Assembly (NCBI GenBank): GCA_024760905.1
Contig: CM045729.1
Coordinates: forward strand, 50,216,080 to 50,280,079
Origin: Plotosus lineatus
Taxonomy: Eukaryota > Chordata > Actinopteri > Siluriformes > Plotosidae
Length of the DNA: 64,000 nt
Direction: 5' to 3'
This document shows positions 33,675 to 44,150 of this stretch, one piece after another. Positions within the stretch are counted from its first letter, which is position 1. Every line of letters begins with the position of its first letter. The notes beneath the pieces are model-generated. The model was not told the origin of the DNA, did not search any database, and saw nothing but the letters and a program-made list of their open reading frames with translations. A program made the translations under genes and the position numbers.

Positions 33675-34016
33675 ATGGATGCATGTTCTGCCTTTCCATT
33701 TGAAAATTACTCATACCAAGTCAAGAAACCTGTACGAATTGGAAACAAACCCATGAAACAAGTTGTGAAAAGACTCTATGAAAAAAGTAAAATTGCTAAT
33801 TTGCCAGTGGCGAGCAGTCCTACAATATCATCAACCCCGCCAAATAATGCATTTGTGCTTGATGAGCATTTGTGTGCAGAAGTTGTTGCTGAAGAAGAAG
33901 AGGGTGTTCTATGCCAAGTGTTTAAACATGCTGAACTTGCTTATTTGCATATTATACAAACAATGTCCAGGAAGCATTCAGCATCAGCTGTCAGGTATTT
34001 TTTTATGTTAGAATAA
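33675..34016 (+). pseudogene. DUF4218-like exon of a CACTA-type transposase gene
   Basis: The 113-residue frame starts just after a stop, so the ATG is not necessarily a real start. Residues 1-32 contain CSAFPFENY, then KKPVRIGNKPMKQVVKRLYE; the pattern 'S.FPFENY..(10)..VR.G..P..Q..KR' is typical of the DUF4218 protein that accompanies Transposase_21 in CACTA elements. An acidic stretch (EEEEG) and QVFKHAELAYLHI follow. A donor-like CAG|GTATTT at about 33991 suggests that the exon ends there, and the last residues are intron translation. No Transposase_21 catalytic domain is found nearby, so the element is incomplete. Confidence 0.6.
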
Positions 34017-34173
34017 AATCCAATTGCAGGATATTTATATGTTAAATCTATTTTCTCTGGTGTGGTGAAGTGGTAATTCTGGAAGTGTATAATATTATGT
34101 AGAAACGGTCTTTAAATCATTACACTTATCAAGTATGAGTTAATGGTGCACTTGTCTGTTTTATAATAAAGTA

Positions 34174-35334
34174 CAGTCGGCCCTCAACTTACGAAATTAA
34201 TCCATTCCAGAGCCTTTTTCGGAACCTGGAGTTTTCATAAGTAGAGGCTCATTTTACATGTAAAACGCGTGATTCGTTCCAAGACCCCCAAGACTACCCC
34301 ATAAACCCTTTAAAAATGATAAAGTACACCAATTTTGTATGAAATATGTGTTAAAAGTAAAAGAAAATTATTTAGTAAACCATTTAAACATTTTATTAAC
34401 ATATTTATTAATTAAACAATTTTCAAACATTTTATATTAACGCACATACACACACAACACTGTCTCTCTCTATCTCTCTGTCTCTCTTTCTCACACACAG
34501 ACACACACACACAAAAAAAAAACCTCTCTCGCTCTGTCAAATGCGGGCTCTGCCCACATGCAGTGCGCAGCCGATGGAGCTTTTGAGAAGGGGTGTTGTA
34601 TTTAAAGTGGAATTACAGTCCCTGTTTGAAAGATCAGAGGTCCGGATTCAATATTAACTTGCTTTCTTGCAAGATCAGAGGTCTTGTCCCACGGAGCACT
34701 CTGCTTTTCACTGTATCTCTGCTTTTAATGCCTCCTGCTTCAATATTGTTCCGAAATAATCGCCTCAGTCACTGTATCTCCGCTTTAGTTTCCTTCTGCT
34801 TCAATATCGTCCCGATTGTAGAGGCATTTCAGCCATACTCCTTTGCGATTTCGCTCAACCACATCCCACTTCCGTATTTATTTTATTATCTCCTGCTTCA
34901 CTTCGATTGATAATTAAGCCCGCTTCTTCTTTTCTGTATCACCGGGAATCACTTTCTTGGGATCCATGATGGATAACGAAATATAACGCTACAACAATCA
35001 ATCTCAAAAAACTCACGAGCCAACAGTCCTGTTCAACTCTCCTTCACACGTGTGACAAACAGGAAGTATGGGTACAGGAAGTATGGGTACAGTTCAGCTC
35101 CCTCCTGGCCAATGGGAGGCCAGCGGGGCGGGATGTTGGGAGACAGCCAATGAGAGAACAACTCGCGCATTGTTTGAACGTTTCAATAGCGAGTTTGAAT
35201 TTTTGAATGGCGCATTTGGCGCTTTTCGTAAAAAGAGGTTGTTTTTGTATACAGAGGGAAAAAAATTTAGGAAAATGTTTTTCGTAACCTGGATTTTTCA
35301 TATTCAGAAGTTTTCGTAAGTAGAGGGCCGACTG
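34174..35334. mobile_element. MITE B copy 1 (pogo/Tigger-like)
   Basis: Starts CAGTCGGCCCTCAACTTACG and ends CGTAAGTAGAGGGCCGACTG, an almost perfect 20-bp inverted pair. The interior has GATAAAGTACACCAATTTTG and, near the right end, a CCAAT box, GC box and second CCAAT box (35100-35155). CAGTCGGCCCTC ends are typical of the Tigger/pogo group. The flanks are TA on the left and CA on the right, so the TA duplication has probably mutated. It lies within the CACTA remnant, between the DUF4218-like exon and the LINE. Confidence 0.85.
35095..35160 (+). promoter_or_regulatory. CCAAT / GC-box cluster within MITE B
   Basis: TCCTGGCCAATGGGAGG, GCGGGGCGGGATG and CAGCCAATGAGAGAAC follow one another within 60 bp. 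This spacing resembles a vertebrate proximal promoter. The second MITE B has the same layout at about 41890-41950 (first box decayed). No transcript is known from the sequence; the function is inference. Confidence 0.4.
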
Positions 35335-35714
35335 CATTAAATTTTCATTATACTTGTCTTTATTTCTAGCTCCTAACAACAGTGTCAGTTGGTTTCCACA
35401 AATTTCCTATAATGTTGCCAGAATCTTATGAGGATTGATTAAAACATATTTTATTCAAACATGAAATGGATTGGGCACAAGTTATCCAACTTAATAAAGC
35501 CCTCTTCAGGTAGTTACAGTAATTATATTACAAAATATACAGCAATATACGGACAAGGGAAGGATATATACAAAAGAATTAAAGGAATGGTTTAGTATTA
35601 CAAATAAATATTTGGACATATTTGAAAACATTCTGGTTTTCTCTAAGAGAGTAATCTGCATTGCCATTTAAAATGAGATTAATGTCGATTGGTGCTCTTG
35701 AAGGACAATGTGCT

Positions 35715-36342
35715 CTAAAGTTTATAACATTTGTTCCGTTGAAAATTATAAAAGGGACATTCTAGAAAATAGTGAAAAACATTCTCACACTTGTGGCCAC
35801 ACTGACAGCGTGCATCATCCTTTACATTATTTCTAAATAAATCATAATTAAGTGAACTTGACATATATCTTAATCTTGTGTGTAAAATATTTAACTTCCT
35901 TTTCCCGTATGAAAAATATACCGGTGCACATTTTGGTTTTAGACGAATCGCTGATCTAAATGAAACTACAGCATTGCTGTCTCTGGTTCCTAGTGGGATA
36001 TCATTCCACAATTTAACTGTTGATGGAAAAAACGAAAGTGTTGAATATTTTAATTGTGTAGGAGGTATACTATAATATTGGCTATTTCCTAATGGATAGT
36101 TCGTTCTGTTCGCTACTACTGGAGGTAGTAGATCACAGAGAAAAGTTGGAGTAAGACGTTTGTGTATCTTATAAAATAACATTAATTTACGGACATGCCT
36201 TCTTTCAGACAGCAATTCCCAGCCCCTTTCAAAATATAGTGATTGAGAAGAAGCGTATCTTGGCAGTCCAGTAACAATACGGGCAGCTTCAAGCTGTAAC
36301 TTTTCTAATCTGTTGGCTTGCTCAATCGAACACCCGTCTCAT
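35715..36342 (-). pseudogene. C-terminal domain of the unusual LINE
   Basis: Continues in one frame from the nonsense codon to a stop at 35715. It contains NRLEKLQLEAARIVTGLPRY, SERRHVRKLMLFYKIHKRLT, the SFFPSTVKLWNDIP block and a Cys/His finger C-x-C-x7-H-x4-C in CQCGHKCENVFHYFLECPFY. The finger is a nucleic-acid-binding candidate. 166 residues are open from the first Met at 36215. Apart from the two lesions upstream this part is well preserved, which suggests moderate age. Confidence 0.8.
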
Positions 36343-36838
36343 ACCTCACATGCATACTAAAAGTTTGGTCTGATAAATACAGTATAAATTTTGGACAGTG
36401 TCACTCTGTTTAGTAGAAATTTTAACTTTCGAAGTGAGCCTATCATTCTGGAAGTCTTTTTAACAATATTTTCAATATGATAGTGCCATCCCCCATTTGA
36501 TGAAAAACAAACCCAAATGTTTGTGAGATTCCTCTGCTTTCACTTTACAGCCGTCAAAATACAAATCAATATCTTGATTATTCTTAATAGTGAATAGCAT
36601 AGTTTCAGTTTTTTCTGGGTTATATGAAATTAACCAATACTTAGCCCAATTGCATAGAAGTTCTAAATTTTCATTCATAAGCTGTTCCATTAATTGCTTT
36701 TCTTTTGACAATGTTCCTAATGAAGTATCGTCAGCGAAAAGCCAAATAAAACAATTTAATTTATTTGCAATCTCATTTACATAAACAGTGAAAAGGAAAG
36801 GACCTAAAACTGACCCATGAGGTACTCCAGCTTTTCAC
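36343..36838 (-). pseudogene. reverse transcriptase motifs B and C (unusual LINE)
   Basis: Translating from 36835 gives AGVPHGSVLGPFLFTVYVNE (motif B, Gln changed to His), LFADDTSLGTL (motif C, both Asp intact), NWAKYWLISYNPEKTETMLF and HKHLGL. A frameshift near 36490 leads to HYHIENIVKKTSRMIGSLRK and a nonsense codon (TGA for Trp) at about 36343. Only the frame at 36472-36711 is open as such. Confidence 0.8.
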
Positions 36839-37166
36839 ACCTAACGTTTTCAGAAGGTCCCCATGAAGTTACCAGAATGTTCCACAAACGTTCCTAGAAC
36901 ATTATTAGGTTATTTAAGGTTCCCCTTACGTTTTGAAAAGGTATTCATGAAGTTATCAGAGTGTTCTTAGAATTTTCCGAGCTTTTCACGATGTTCCCTT
37001 AACGTTCTCAGAATGTCCCAGGCAATGTTATTTCACAAAGTTCCCCTAACAACAGGAAAACTGTACACAATAGTGTTATGGGAATGGTCAATGAGAATGT
37101 TCCCACAACGTACAATAAAACATTCCCCTAATGTTCAGAAAATGTTATTTTGTTTCTTGTGATGTC

Positions 37167-38328
37167 ATCTGGCAAGAACCTCTTTATTGGGAACCTTGTT
37201 TCACCCCTTGATGTAACAAATTAAACAAAGGCTGCAAAATAATGCATCTAGCTCTTAATACTGTATATAGATTGTTCATGTGATACATTGTTCACTGACA
37301 CATTATGATTCAGTGCACACAGAGAGCTAGGCAATATGGTATAAATTTTTTGAGCTGCACCTAATTTACTATTATAATTTTTTTTTAATTTCCCCATAAA
37401 TTTTTAGCAGTAGAGAGATGCTATACAACAATGCTATACAACAATGGATGTTGCAATGGTAATTGTTGCCTTTACGTTACAATAAATGCCCTGCAGAACC
37501 ATGTTATACTCCTGTGTGACTTCACCTTGGTTCCATGTTTCCTGAAAGAGCTTTGGGTGGGTTTGTTAACAAAGTGAGTTCTGCTATGTCTGTAGTCCTC
37601 ACATAGTGTGCCATCGGAGCCTTGAGACTTCCCGGAGGACAGTTGCTTTATAGCTAATATTACTTTTAACAAGGAGTTTCGCTGTTGGAAGAAATCTTTG
37701 AAGTCATTGTTTACTATCAATGCCTGGTTTCGGACTGTTCAAGTGCTCTGCCCAAAGAGAAAGGATGTCATTCTTATCTGTTAGAAACTAGGTGCTGCCT
37801 GATTTAAGAACTGGTAGAGTAAAACTGAACTTTGGCTTGAGGCCCTCAGAGTAACTTCTAGTATGCTGTCCAGAGCTTTGTCCATGGACTGTCCTAGTTT
37901 AGTACACTTTTCCTGAACCCTGAGTACAGACACACTGATCCCTTTTACAAGTTTGGTTCTTTGTCTAGGTTAACCGGCTGCAAAATTTAAGGACATGATT
38001 CTGCTGAGTAATCAGGAATCTGAGCAGCATTCAGCTCTCTTGAGCAATCTGTTGGCAGGAACATCCTTTTGGCCTCCCTGCAGTAGCACATAGTCTATTA
38101 GGTGCCAATAGGTTTGTTTGCTTGTTTGAAAACTGTGTTGGATAGTTTAATCTCCCTACATTTATATCTATTTATTGATCATTTTAAAACCCTCACCACT
38201 TTATTATTTCTCTTAAATAGTTTACTGGTAACAAAAGGCATAAATATTACAGTCAGTATAAATAGTACTGTATAGTCAAAAATAAATATCAAATGTAAGA
38301 TTGGGCAACACACATTCTCCAATCATAA
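37167..38328. other. intergenic DNA, nothing recognised
   Basis: No motif-bearing frame longer than 82 codons and no repeat ends. Confidence 0.55.
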
Positions 38329-38329
38329 A

Positions 38330-38455
38330 TTCAGTCATTTTCTGAACCACTTAAGCCTAATTAGGGTCGTGGGGAGGCTGGAGCCCATCTCAGCCAACTC
38401 TGGGCGATGGCAGGGTACACCCTGGACAGCTCGCAGGGCCATTGGCAGGGTATTT
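38330..38455 (-). mobile_element. common SINE tail fragment
   Basis: CATTTTCTGAACCACTTAAG to CAGCTCGCAGGGCCATTGGC: tail only, minus strand. Confidence 0.85.
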
Positions 38456-38497
38456 TTCAATCAAATCTAAGCATATTTTTTTGCAAGGTTGCTTAAA

Positions 38498-38705
38498 TAG
38501 GGCAGTGGTGGCACAGTGGTTAAGCCTATGGATTACTGATCAGGAGTTCGAGCATTCAAGCCCCAATACCACTAGGCTGCATTGTTGGGCCCTTCAGCAA
38601 GGCCCCTAACCTTTAATTGTTCGGGTGTATTTAAAAAAAAAGCAAGTCTGAATAAGGGTGTCAGTCAAATGCCATAAATATAAGGTGTTTTGCTGAATGA
38701 CTTGA
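38498..38705 (+). mobile_element. third tRNA-headed SINE family (H)
   Basis: Begins GGGCAGTGGTGGCACAGTGG (box A region) and has GTTCGAGCATTCAAGCCCCA (box B region), then CTGCATTGTTGGGCCCTTCA and GCAAGGCCCCTAACC, a body familiar from a widespread fish SINE. An A-run and GTCAAATGCCATAAATATAA close it. One copy in the window, so ends are approximate. Confidence 0.75.
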
Positions 38706-40126
38706 CATTCCCATAAGCACAACACAAATTGCTGTCCAGTTCACAGAAAATGATAACACGTGCTTGCTGCGAGTCACGAAGAGATGGTGAGGATTTTGGT
38801 GTTAAATAGCATCATCCAAAATTCAGCACTGTAGTATCTGTATTAAAAATACAGAGAAGTGTAACAACTAAAAAAACCATTAATACATTAATATTACCCA
38901 TAACTATGTTGCATGATGATTTCACAACATCAATGTTACAAGGGCAAGCAGTATTGCAGAGACTCATGACAATGCACTACCACACTCACAGCAAGTTCAA
39001 TTTGCCAAACAGGCAAAAGAAAAAAAAGAATTTGTTACACAGAGTCACAGTAACACACACTCCTCTAGAAAATCATCTGGCAGCATTGAATAAGAACAGA
39101 GTAATATTTGCACAGGAAGAAAATGAACCAATGATCATTTGCCCTACACCAATTCAGAACCAATTTCCCCTAAATGTAATACAGACATGTAATGAGCAAC
39201 TTGGATAATATGGTGTTCTTGTAATGGGTTGTTTAAGATATCTGGAACTTCATGCTTGAACAAACTGATGACACTGGAGTCCTAGGTGAAGCTTCTGAAG
39301 AAAGTTACAAGTATGCTGAGACAGTATTAAAAACAAGAGACTTTCTTTTAAAATTGCCCCTGCTAGTCTTCAAAGTCACGACAGACAGTCTTGTAGTACT
39401 GCAAATTTTTTCCCATGGTAACTTCTAATTTGATACAGCACGGAACTTATTGCCAATTATTCACTTCCCTGAAAGCCACTGACCTTCATAATAGCGTTGA
39501 TCCCATACTGCTGACCCAAGGGAGGTTACTGGAGAGACATATGAGTGGCTTACAGATGCACACACTAAGTTATTAGTTGGATATCTGATTAATTTATTAT
39601 ATACAGCACAGAAAATTTCTCTTTTCTTAAATTTGAATCTCTGTGGATGACAGTCAGTGTGGTTTGATTCCAACACAAGCATGCCTAATATCATTTAATG
39701 AAGTACTGATTGGGAGATTTAGTATACAAAATATTATTTACTAAGAAAAACTATAAAGCCCACGACTGTGTTCATCAGTATTCTTTTGCAATATAACCTA
39801 TCTGAATGGCAAAACATGGCTAGTAATAAGATCACTTGGAATACAAAAATAATTATTCATCATGCTTTAAAGGTTTTATGTGAGAAAAGAGTTAAATTTA
39901 GGCTTTACTGGCAGAGAAATACAGTGAACACGAGGCTCCTTCTTCAAAATTCCAAGGCCACCAGTTCATAAAAAAAGTATAAAGTAATAGACACTGAAGT
40001 CAACAAAGCTACAGACTGGCTGAGGGGAAAAAGAACTTTCCATTGACCAGGGTGATCGTCAATTCCTATAAATGTCACTCAACTGTAAGATAACATCAAC
40101 TCATGAGCAAAATTTAACTCTCTGTA

Positions 40127-40130
<4 letters not shown>
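38706..40130. other. intergenic DNA, nothing recognised
   Basis: A 100-codon frame at 38906-39208 has only a Lys run and no known domain. I do not call it a gene. Confidence 0.5.

Positions 40131-40132
<2 letters not shown>

Positions 40133-40208
<76 letters not shown>
40133..40208. repeat. (CA)n microsatellite
   Basis: About 38 uninterrupted CA units. Poly Cys-Val frames on the minus strand are not genes. Confidence 0.97.
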
Positions 40209-40212
<4 letters not shown>

Positions 40213-40445
40213 TATAAATAAACAAAATAAATAAATAAATATACTGCATATACACATATGCAGATGCCATTCATTTTCTGAACTGCGTAATATATGTATA
40301 CAGTCGGCGCCCAACTTATGAAGACCCCTGTGTACGAAATCCCCAGGTTACGAAAAACATTTTTTTTTGTTTCCGTCCCCGAGATACGAAACAACCCCCT
40401 CTTACGTAAAGAAATTATACCAGATAGAGACAGAAGGAAGCTTAA

Positions 40446-41048
40446 CTTCCTTTGGGGGTACTCTGCATCACTTCATCTATCTCACTCCAGAATCTCTCCT
40501 CTTCTCTTCTAGCTCACATCCTGACTAACTTGACACTCATCACTCTGTCTGTCACTCTTCACTTCTAGAACATTCCTGACAAACCACTCCTTCAAGATGA
40601 CCCCTACTACATTTCTCTTCCCAGCCACACCATGAAAAAACAGCTTAAACCCTGATCCTAAGCTTCTAGCCTTGCTACCTTTCCACTTTGTCTCCTGAAT
40701 ACACAGTATGTCCACCTTCCTCCTCTGCATCATGTCAGCCTACTCTCAGTCCTAGACTTATGCCTTTCGTGTTCTCTCTCCGCCTACGGACATGCCTCCC
40801 GCCTCTCCTTCTTCGACCAACAGCAGTCCAATTTCCACCAACACCCTGTTGGTTGACAGCACTGATGGCGGTCGTTGTTAACCCGGACCTCGACTGATCC
40901 GGTATGAAATTAGTATTGACGATTCGCATTGTGTATTTTGGCAAAAAATTTTACACCGGATGCCCTTCCTGTCGCAACCCTCTGCATTTATCGGGGCTTG
41001 GGACCGGCATGAGGACGGACACTTATTTATGCCCCTCACGGCTGCATT
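40446..41048 (-). mobile_element. RTE copy 4, 5' end only
   Basis: Minus strand. The 5' end is at 41048 (AATGCAGCCGTGAGGGGCAT on the minus strand). It keeps the 5'UTR, the basic leader and the endonuclease start (MMQRRKVDILCIQETKWKGS at 40733), with a small deletion that removes the LRVGTLNVGTM block's continuation, and ends in the middle of the endonuclease near 40446. The RT is missing. Confidence 0.9.
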
Positions 41049-41224
41049 ATATACAGTCGGCCTCGATATGTAAAAGTTGAGATGATAAAAGTACACCAAT
41101 TTTGTATGAAATATGTGTTAAAAGTAAAAGAAAATTCTTTATTAAACCATTTAAACATTTTATTAACATATTAAACCATTTTCTTAACATATTTATTAAT
41201 TAAACCATTATTAAACATTTTTAT

Positions 41225-41247
41225 TAACACACACACACACACACACA

Positions 41248-41312
<65 letters not shown>

Positions 41313-41328
41313 ACTCACCCCTGTCTAT

Positions 41329-41362
<34 letters not shown>

Positions 41363-41370
41363 CTCTCTCG
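41225..41370. repeat. (CA)n and (CT)n microsatellites
   Basis: (CA)n at 41225-41308, (CT)n at about 41334-41370, both inside MITE B copy 2. Confidence 0.95.
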
Positions 41371-41385
41371 CGCGTGCGCACTGCC

Positions 41386-41785
41386 GGCCACGCCCACAAG
41401 ATGTAGAACTCAAAGCGCATTCCCTGCTTGACAGTTGGAAGGTCCAAACTCAAATTTAACTTGAGTCCTTGAGGGATCGGAATTCCAGATGAGCTCAAAT
41501 GCGCCCACATTTATTAAACATTTTCTGAATTAAACAACTTAAAAACTAAACTAAAAACTAAAGAGTGAAGCTTCTCTCTCTCTCTCTCTCTCTCTCGCTG
41601 CGGGCCACGCCCACAAGATGTGGAATTCAAAGCGCATTCCCTGCTTGACAGTTGGAAGGTCCAAACTCAACATTAACTTGATTCCTTGAGGGATCGGAAT
41701 TCCAGATGAGCTCAAATGCGTCCAGATTTGTTCAACGTTTACTGAATTAAACAACTGAAAAAACTCAACTAAACACTAGAGAGTT
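41386..41785. repeat. tandem duplication of about 200 bp inside MITE B copy 2
   Basis: CACGCCCACAAGATGT, AAAGCGCATTCCCTGCTTGA, CAGTTGGAAGGTCCAAACTC and GAGGGATCGGAATTCCAGAT occur once at 41390-41490 and again at 41603-41710. A (CT)n run separates the copies. Copy 1 of the MITE has only one degraded version. Confidence 0.9.
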
Positions 41786-42110
41786 AAGCTTCCTTCTGTC
41801 CCTATCTCTCTCGGAATTACAGTACAGAAAGATCAGAGGTCCTCACTGTATTTCTGCTTTAAGGTCTCCTTTTTGGTTGTGCATCATCCCTCCTAGCCAA
41901 GAGGAGGCCAGCGGGGCAGGATGTTGACAGACAGCCAATAAGAGCAACTCGAGCATCATGTGAAATTTTGATTGGCATGTTTGAATTTTGAATTTCTTTT
42001 CGTAAGAGGGGGCTGTTTTCATATCCCGGGGATGGAAACTTAGGAAAATGATCTTCGTAACCCAGGGATTTCGTACCCAGGGGTCTTCGTAAGTAGGGGG
42101 CTGACTGTAT

Positions 42111-42224
<114 letters not shown>

Positions 42225-42225
42225 A

Positions 42226-42271
42226 CAGTAGGCCCTTGACTATTCGCCGTTTTGCACTCACGGTTTGAGTA
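42226..42271. mobile_element. left end of TA-flanked element family F
   Basis: CAGTAGGCCCTTGACTATTC then GCCGTTTTGCACTCACGG. It is cut at TA by element G and apparently continues at 45345 (TTCGCAAACTGCAAAGC). The right end of F was not found. Confidence 0.5.
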
Positions 42272-42436
42272 CAGACGGTTCCCGACTTATGTTCGTCCGT
42301 TTTACGTTTTTTAGATTTTACGTTTTTGTTTTTTTTTGTCAAATTTTGAATTTAGACGTACCTAAGTCTACGTAATGACGCTGCATCCATTGTTTACAAA
42401 CTACAGACTGAACGTGTCCCTCCTTCCCAGTTCAGT

Positions 42437-42440
<4 letters not shown>

Positions 42441-42496
<56 letters not shown>
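42441..42496. repeat. (TA)n microsatellite
   Basis: About 28 TA units to the left of MITE C copy 1. Confidence 0.95.
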
Positions 42497-42499
<3 letters not shown>

Positions 42500-43287
42500 T
42501 GATACCTCTGCTCACGAACATAATTGGTTCCCAGAAAGTGTGTGTGAGGCGAAAAGTTCGTCTTCTGAACATTTATTTCCCATAAGAAACCATTAAAATG
42601 AGAATAATCCGTTCCCAGGTCCCCATAAAACATAATTTTCTACTAAATAAGCCTTAAAACTACACAAAAATATACCTTATTTTATGTATAATAAATGTCT
42701 ATTGTATTGTAATTAAAGAAATAAACTGTACTGTATAATAAAGTCGTTTTATTTACCTTTGTGATGGTAGTTGATGGCTTGATGGAATTGAGTGGGAGGA
42801 GGAGGGAGGGAAGGAGGGAGTGGGAGGAGGAGGAAGGGAGGGACTTACTGTTTGGAAGGAGTGTTTGGAAACACGCATCGCCACTCACGCACCCTTAATA
42901 GCTTCCTTGTTCTTAAGGATGGTGGTAGACTTAGCGTAGTGGTACTGGGACGCTGAGTCACACAAATGCACACCTCGTTCGTGTTTTTCAATGATCTCCG
43001 CCTGTGGTGGGGTCTTTTTCAGTCCCATAATAGCAAAAGTACACTCAATATGGTCCAAAATGTCTATCAAACACAAACCACTTCCGCATTCAAAGAAAGG
43101 GGTGTGAAGAACTGTGACTCCGTGAGCGTGCGTCAGCTTCTCGTGGCCGCCACCGTGGCGCTGTTCGACCGCGTGGTTTGATTCGTCCGCCGAAAACTAG
43201 TTCGTCAGCAGAGACAATATGCTCGCAAATTTAATGTTCTTGAGGCGAAAAGTTCGTGAGCTTAAGCGTTCGTCAGCAGAGGTTTTA

Positions 43288-43290
<3 letters not shown>
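42497..43290. mobile_element. MITE C copy 1
   Basis: 794 bp, TA on both sides. Inverted ends: CAGTGATACCTCTGCTCACG and, on the other strand, CAGTAAAACCTCTGCTGACG. Contains a purine-rich GGGAGGAGGAGGGAGGG block that has expanded relative to copy 2. Short frames on both strands are not conserved as proteins. Confidence 0.9.

Positions 43291-43338
<48 letters not shown>
43291..43338. repeat. (TA)n between the two MITE C copies
   Basis: About 22 TA units. Confidence 0.95.
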
Positions 43339-43341
<3 letters not shown>

Positions 43342-44123
43342 TGATACCTCTGCTCACGAACATAATTGGTTCCCAGAAAGTGTGTGTAAGGCGAAAAGTT
43401 CGTCTTCCGAACATTTATTTCCCATAAGAAACCATTAAAATGAGAATAATCCGTTCCCAGGTCCCCATAAAACATAATTTTCTACTAAATAAGCCTTAAA
43501 ACTACACAAAAATATACCTTATTTTATGTATAATAAATGTGCTATTGTATTGTAATTAAAGAAATAAACTGTACTGTATAATAAAGTCGTTTTATTTACC
43601 TTTGTGATGGTAGTTGATGGCTTGATGGAATGGAGTGGGAGGAGGGAGGGAGGGACTTACTGTTTGGAAGGAGAGTTTGGAAATGCCTACTGTTTGGAAA
43701 CACCCTTAGCCACACACGCACCCTTAATAGCTTCCTTGTTCTTAAGGATGGGAGCAATGGTAGACTTGGCGTACTGGTACTGGGACGCTGAGTCACACAA
43801 ACGCACACCTTGTTCGTGTTTTTCAATGATCTCCGCCTGTGGTGGGGTCTTTTTCGGTCCCATAAAGCAAAAGTACACTCAATATGGTCCAAAATGTCTA
43901 TCAAACACAAACCACTTCCGCATTCAAAGAAAGGGGGTGACGAACTGTGACGCCGTGAGCGTGCGTCAGCTTCTCGTGGCCGCCACCGTGGCGCTGTTCG
44001 ACCGCGTGGTTTGATTCGTCCGCCGAAAACTAGTTCGTCAGCAGAGACTATATGCTCGCAAATTTAATGTTCTTGAGGCGAAAAGTTCGTGAGCTTAAGC
44101 ATTCGTCAGAGGAGGTTTTACTG
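43339..44123. mobile_element. MITE C copy 2
   Basis: 785 bp, near-identical to copy 1 over most of its length. Differences are mainly indels in the purine-rich block (about 43625-43720) and scattered substitutions. Same orientation and same (TA)n surroundings, so either two recent insertions or a local duplication. Confidence 0.9.
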
Positions 44124-44150
44124 TATATATACATATATATATATATATAT

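Larger units (their letters stand above)
35434..36838 (-). mobile_element. 5'-truncated LINE of an unusual type
   Basis: Minus strand. The 3' end at 35434 closes with TGAATAAAATATGTTTTAAT, and the 5' truncation is at about 36838. It encodes the RT from motif B onward and an extended C-terminal domain with a Cys/His motif. The style (GVPHGSVLGPFLF, FADDT, WLISYNPEKTE, then SERRHVRKLMLFYKI and CQCGHKCENVFHYFLECPF) is familiar from LINEs of molluscs and other invertebrates and not from the common fish LINEs also present here. It inserted into the CACTA remnant. Confidence 0.8.
33385..37166. mobile_element. probable CACTA (En/Spm-type) transposon remnant
   Basis: The two ends are inverted: left ACATCTCAAGTAACACAAAA then GGTAACATTCCCCT (33385-33423); right, read on the minus strand, ACATCACAAGAAACAAAATA then GAACATTAGGGGAA (about 37165-37121). 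Subterminal zones on both sides are rich in AACGTTC/GAATGTT motifs (for example GCAACGTTCTCAGAATG at 33456 and several at 36840-37130), as in CACTA elements. Inside is one DUF4218-like exon. The canonical CACTA start is not seen clearly. A MITE B and an unusual LINE have inserted into it. Confidence 0.6.
40301..42107. mobile_element. MITE B copy 2, with RTE copy 4 and a second MITE B start inside
   Basis: Starts CAGTCGGCGCCCAACTTATG and ends CTTCGTAAGTAGGGGGCTGA plus CTG. TA flanks both sides (40299-40300 and 42108-42109). At 40446-41048 an RTE fragment interrupts it. A second start, CAGTCGGCCTCGATATG, follows at 41055, leading into the interior shared with copy 1 (GTACACCAATTTTGTATGAA). This indicates a nested or rearranged pair of MITE B copies. 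Internal (CA)n and (CT)n tracts and a 200-bp tandem duplication enlarge it. Confidence 0.8.

Noticed and set aside
33675..34016. DUF4218-like frame as a host gene
   Set aside because: The protein family belongs to CACTA transposons, and the surrounding inverted ends point to a transposon remnant.
38906..39208. 100-codon frame with a Lys run
   Set aside because: No domain, no exon signals, A-rich composition explains the Lys run.
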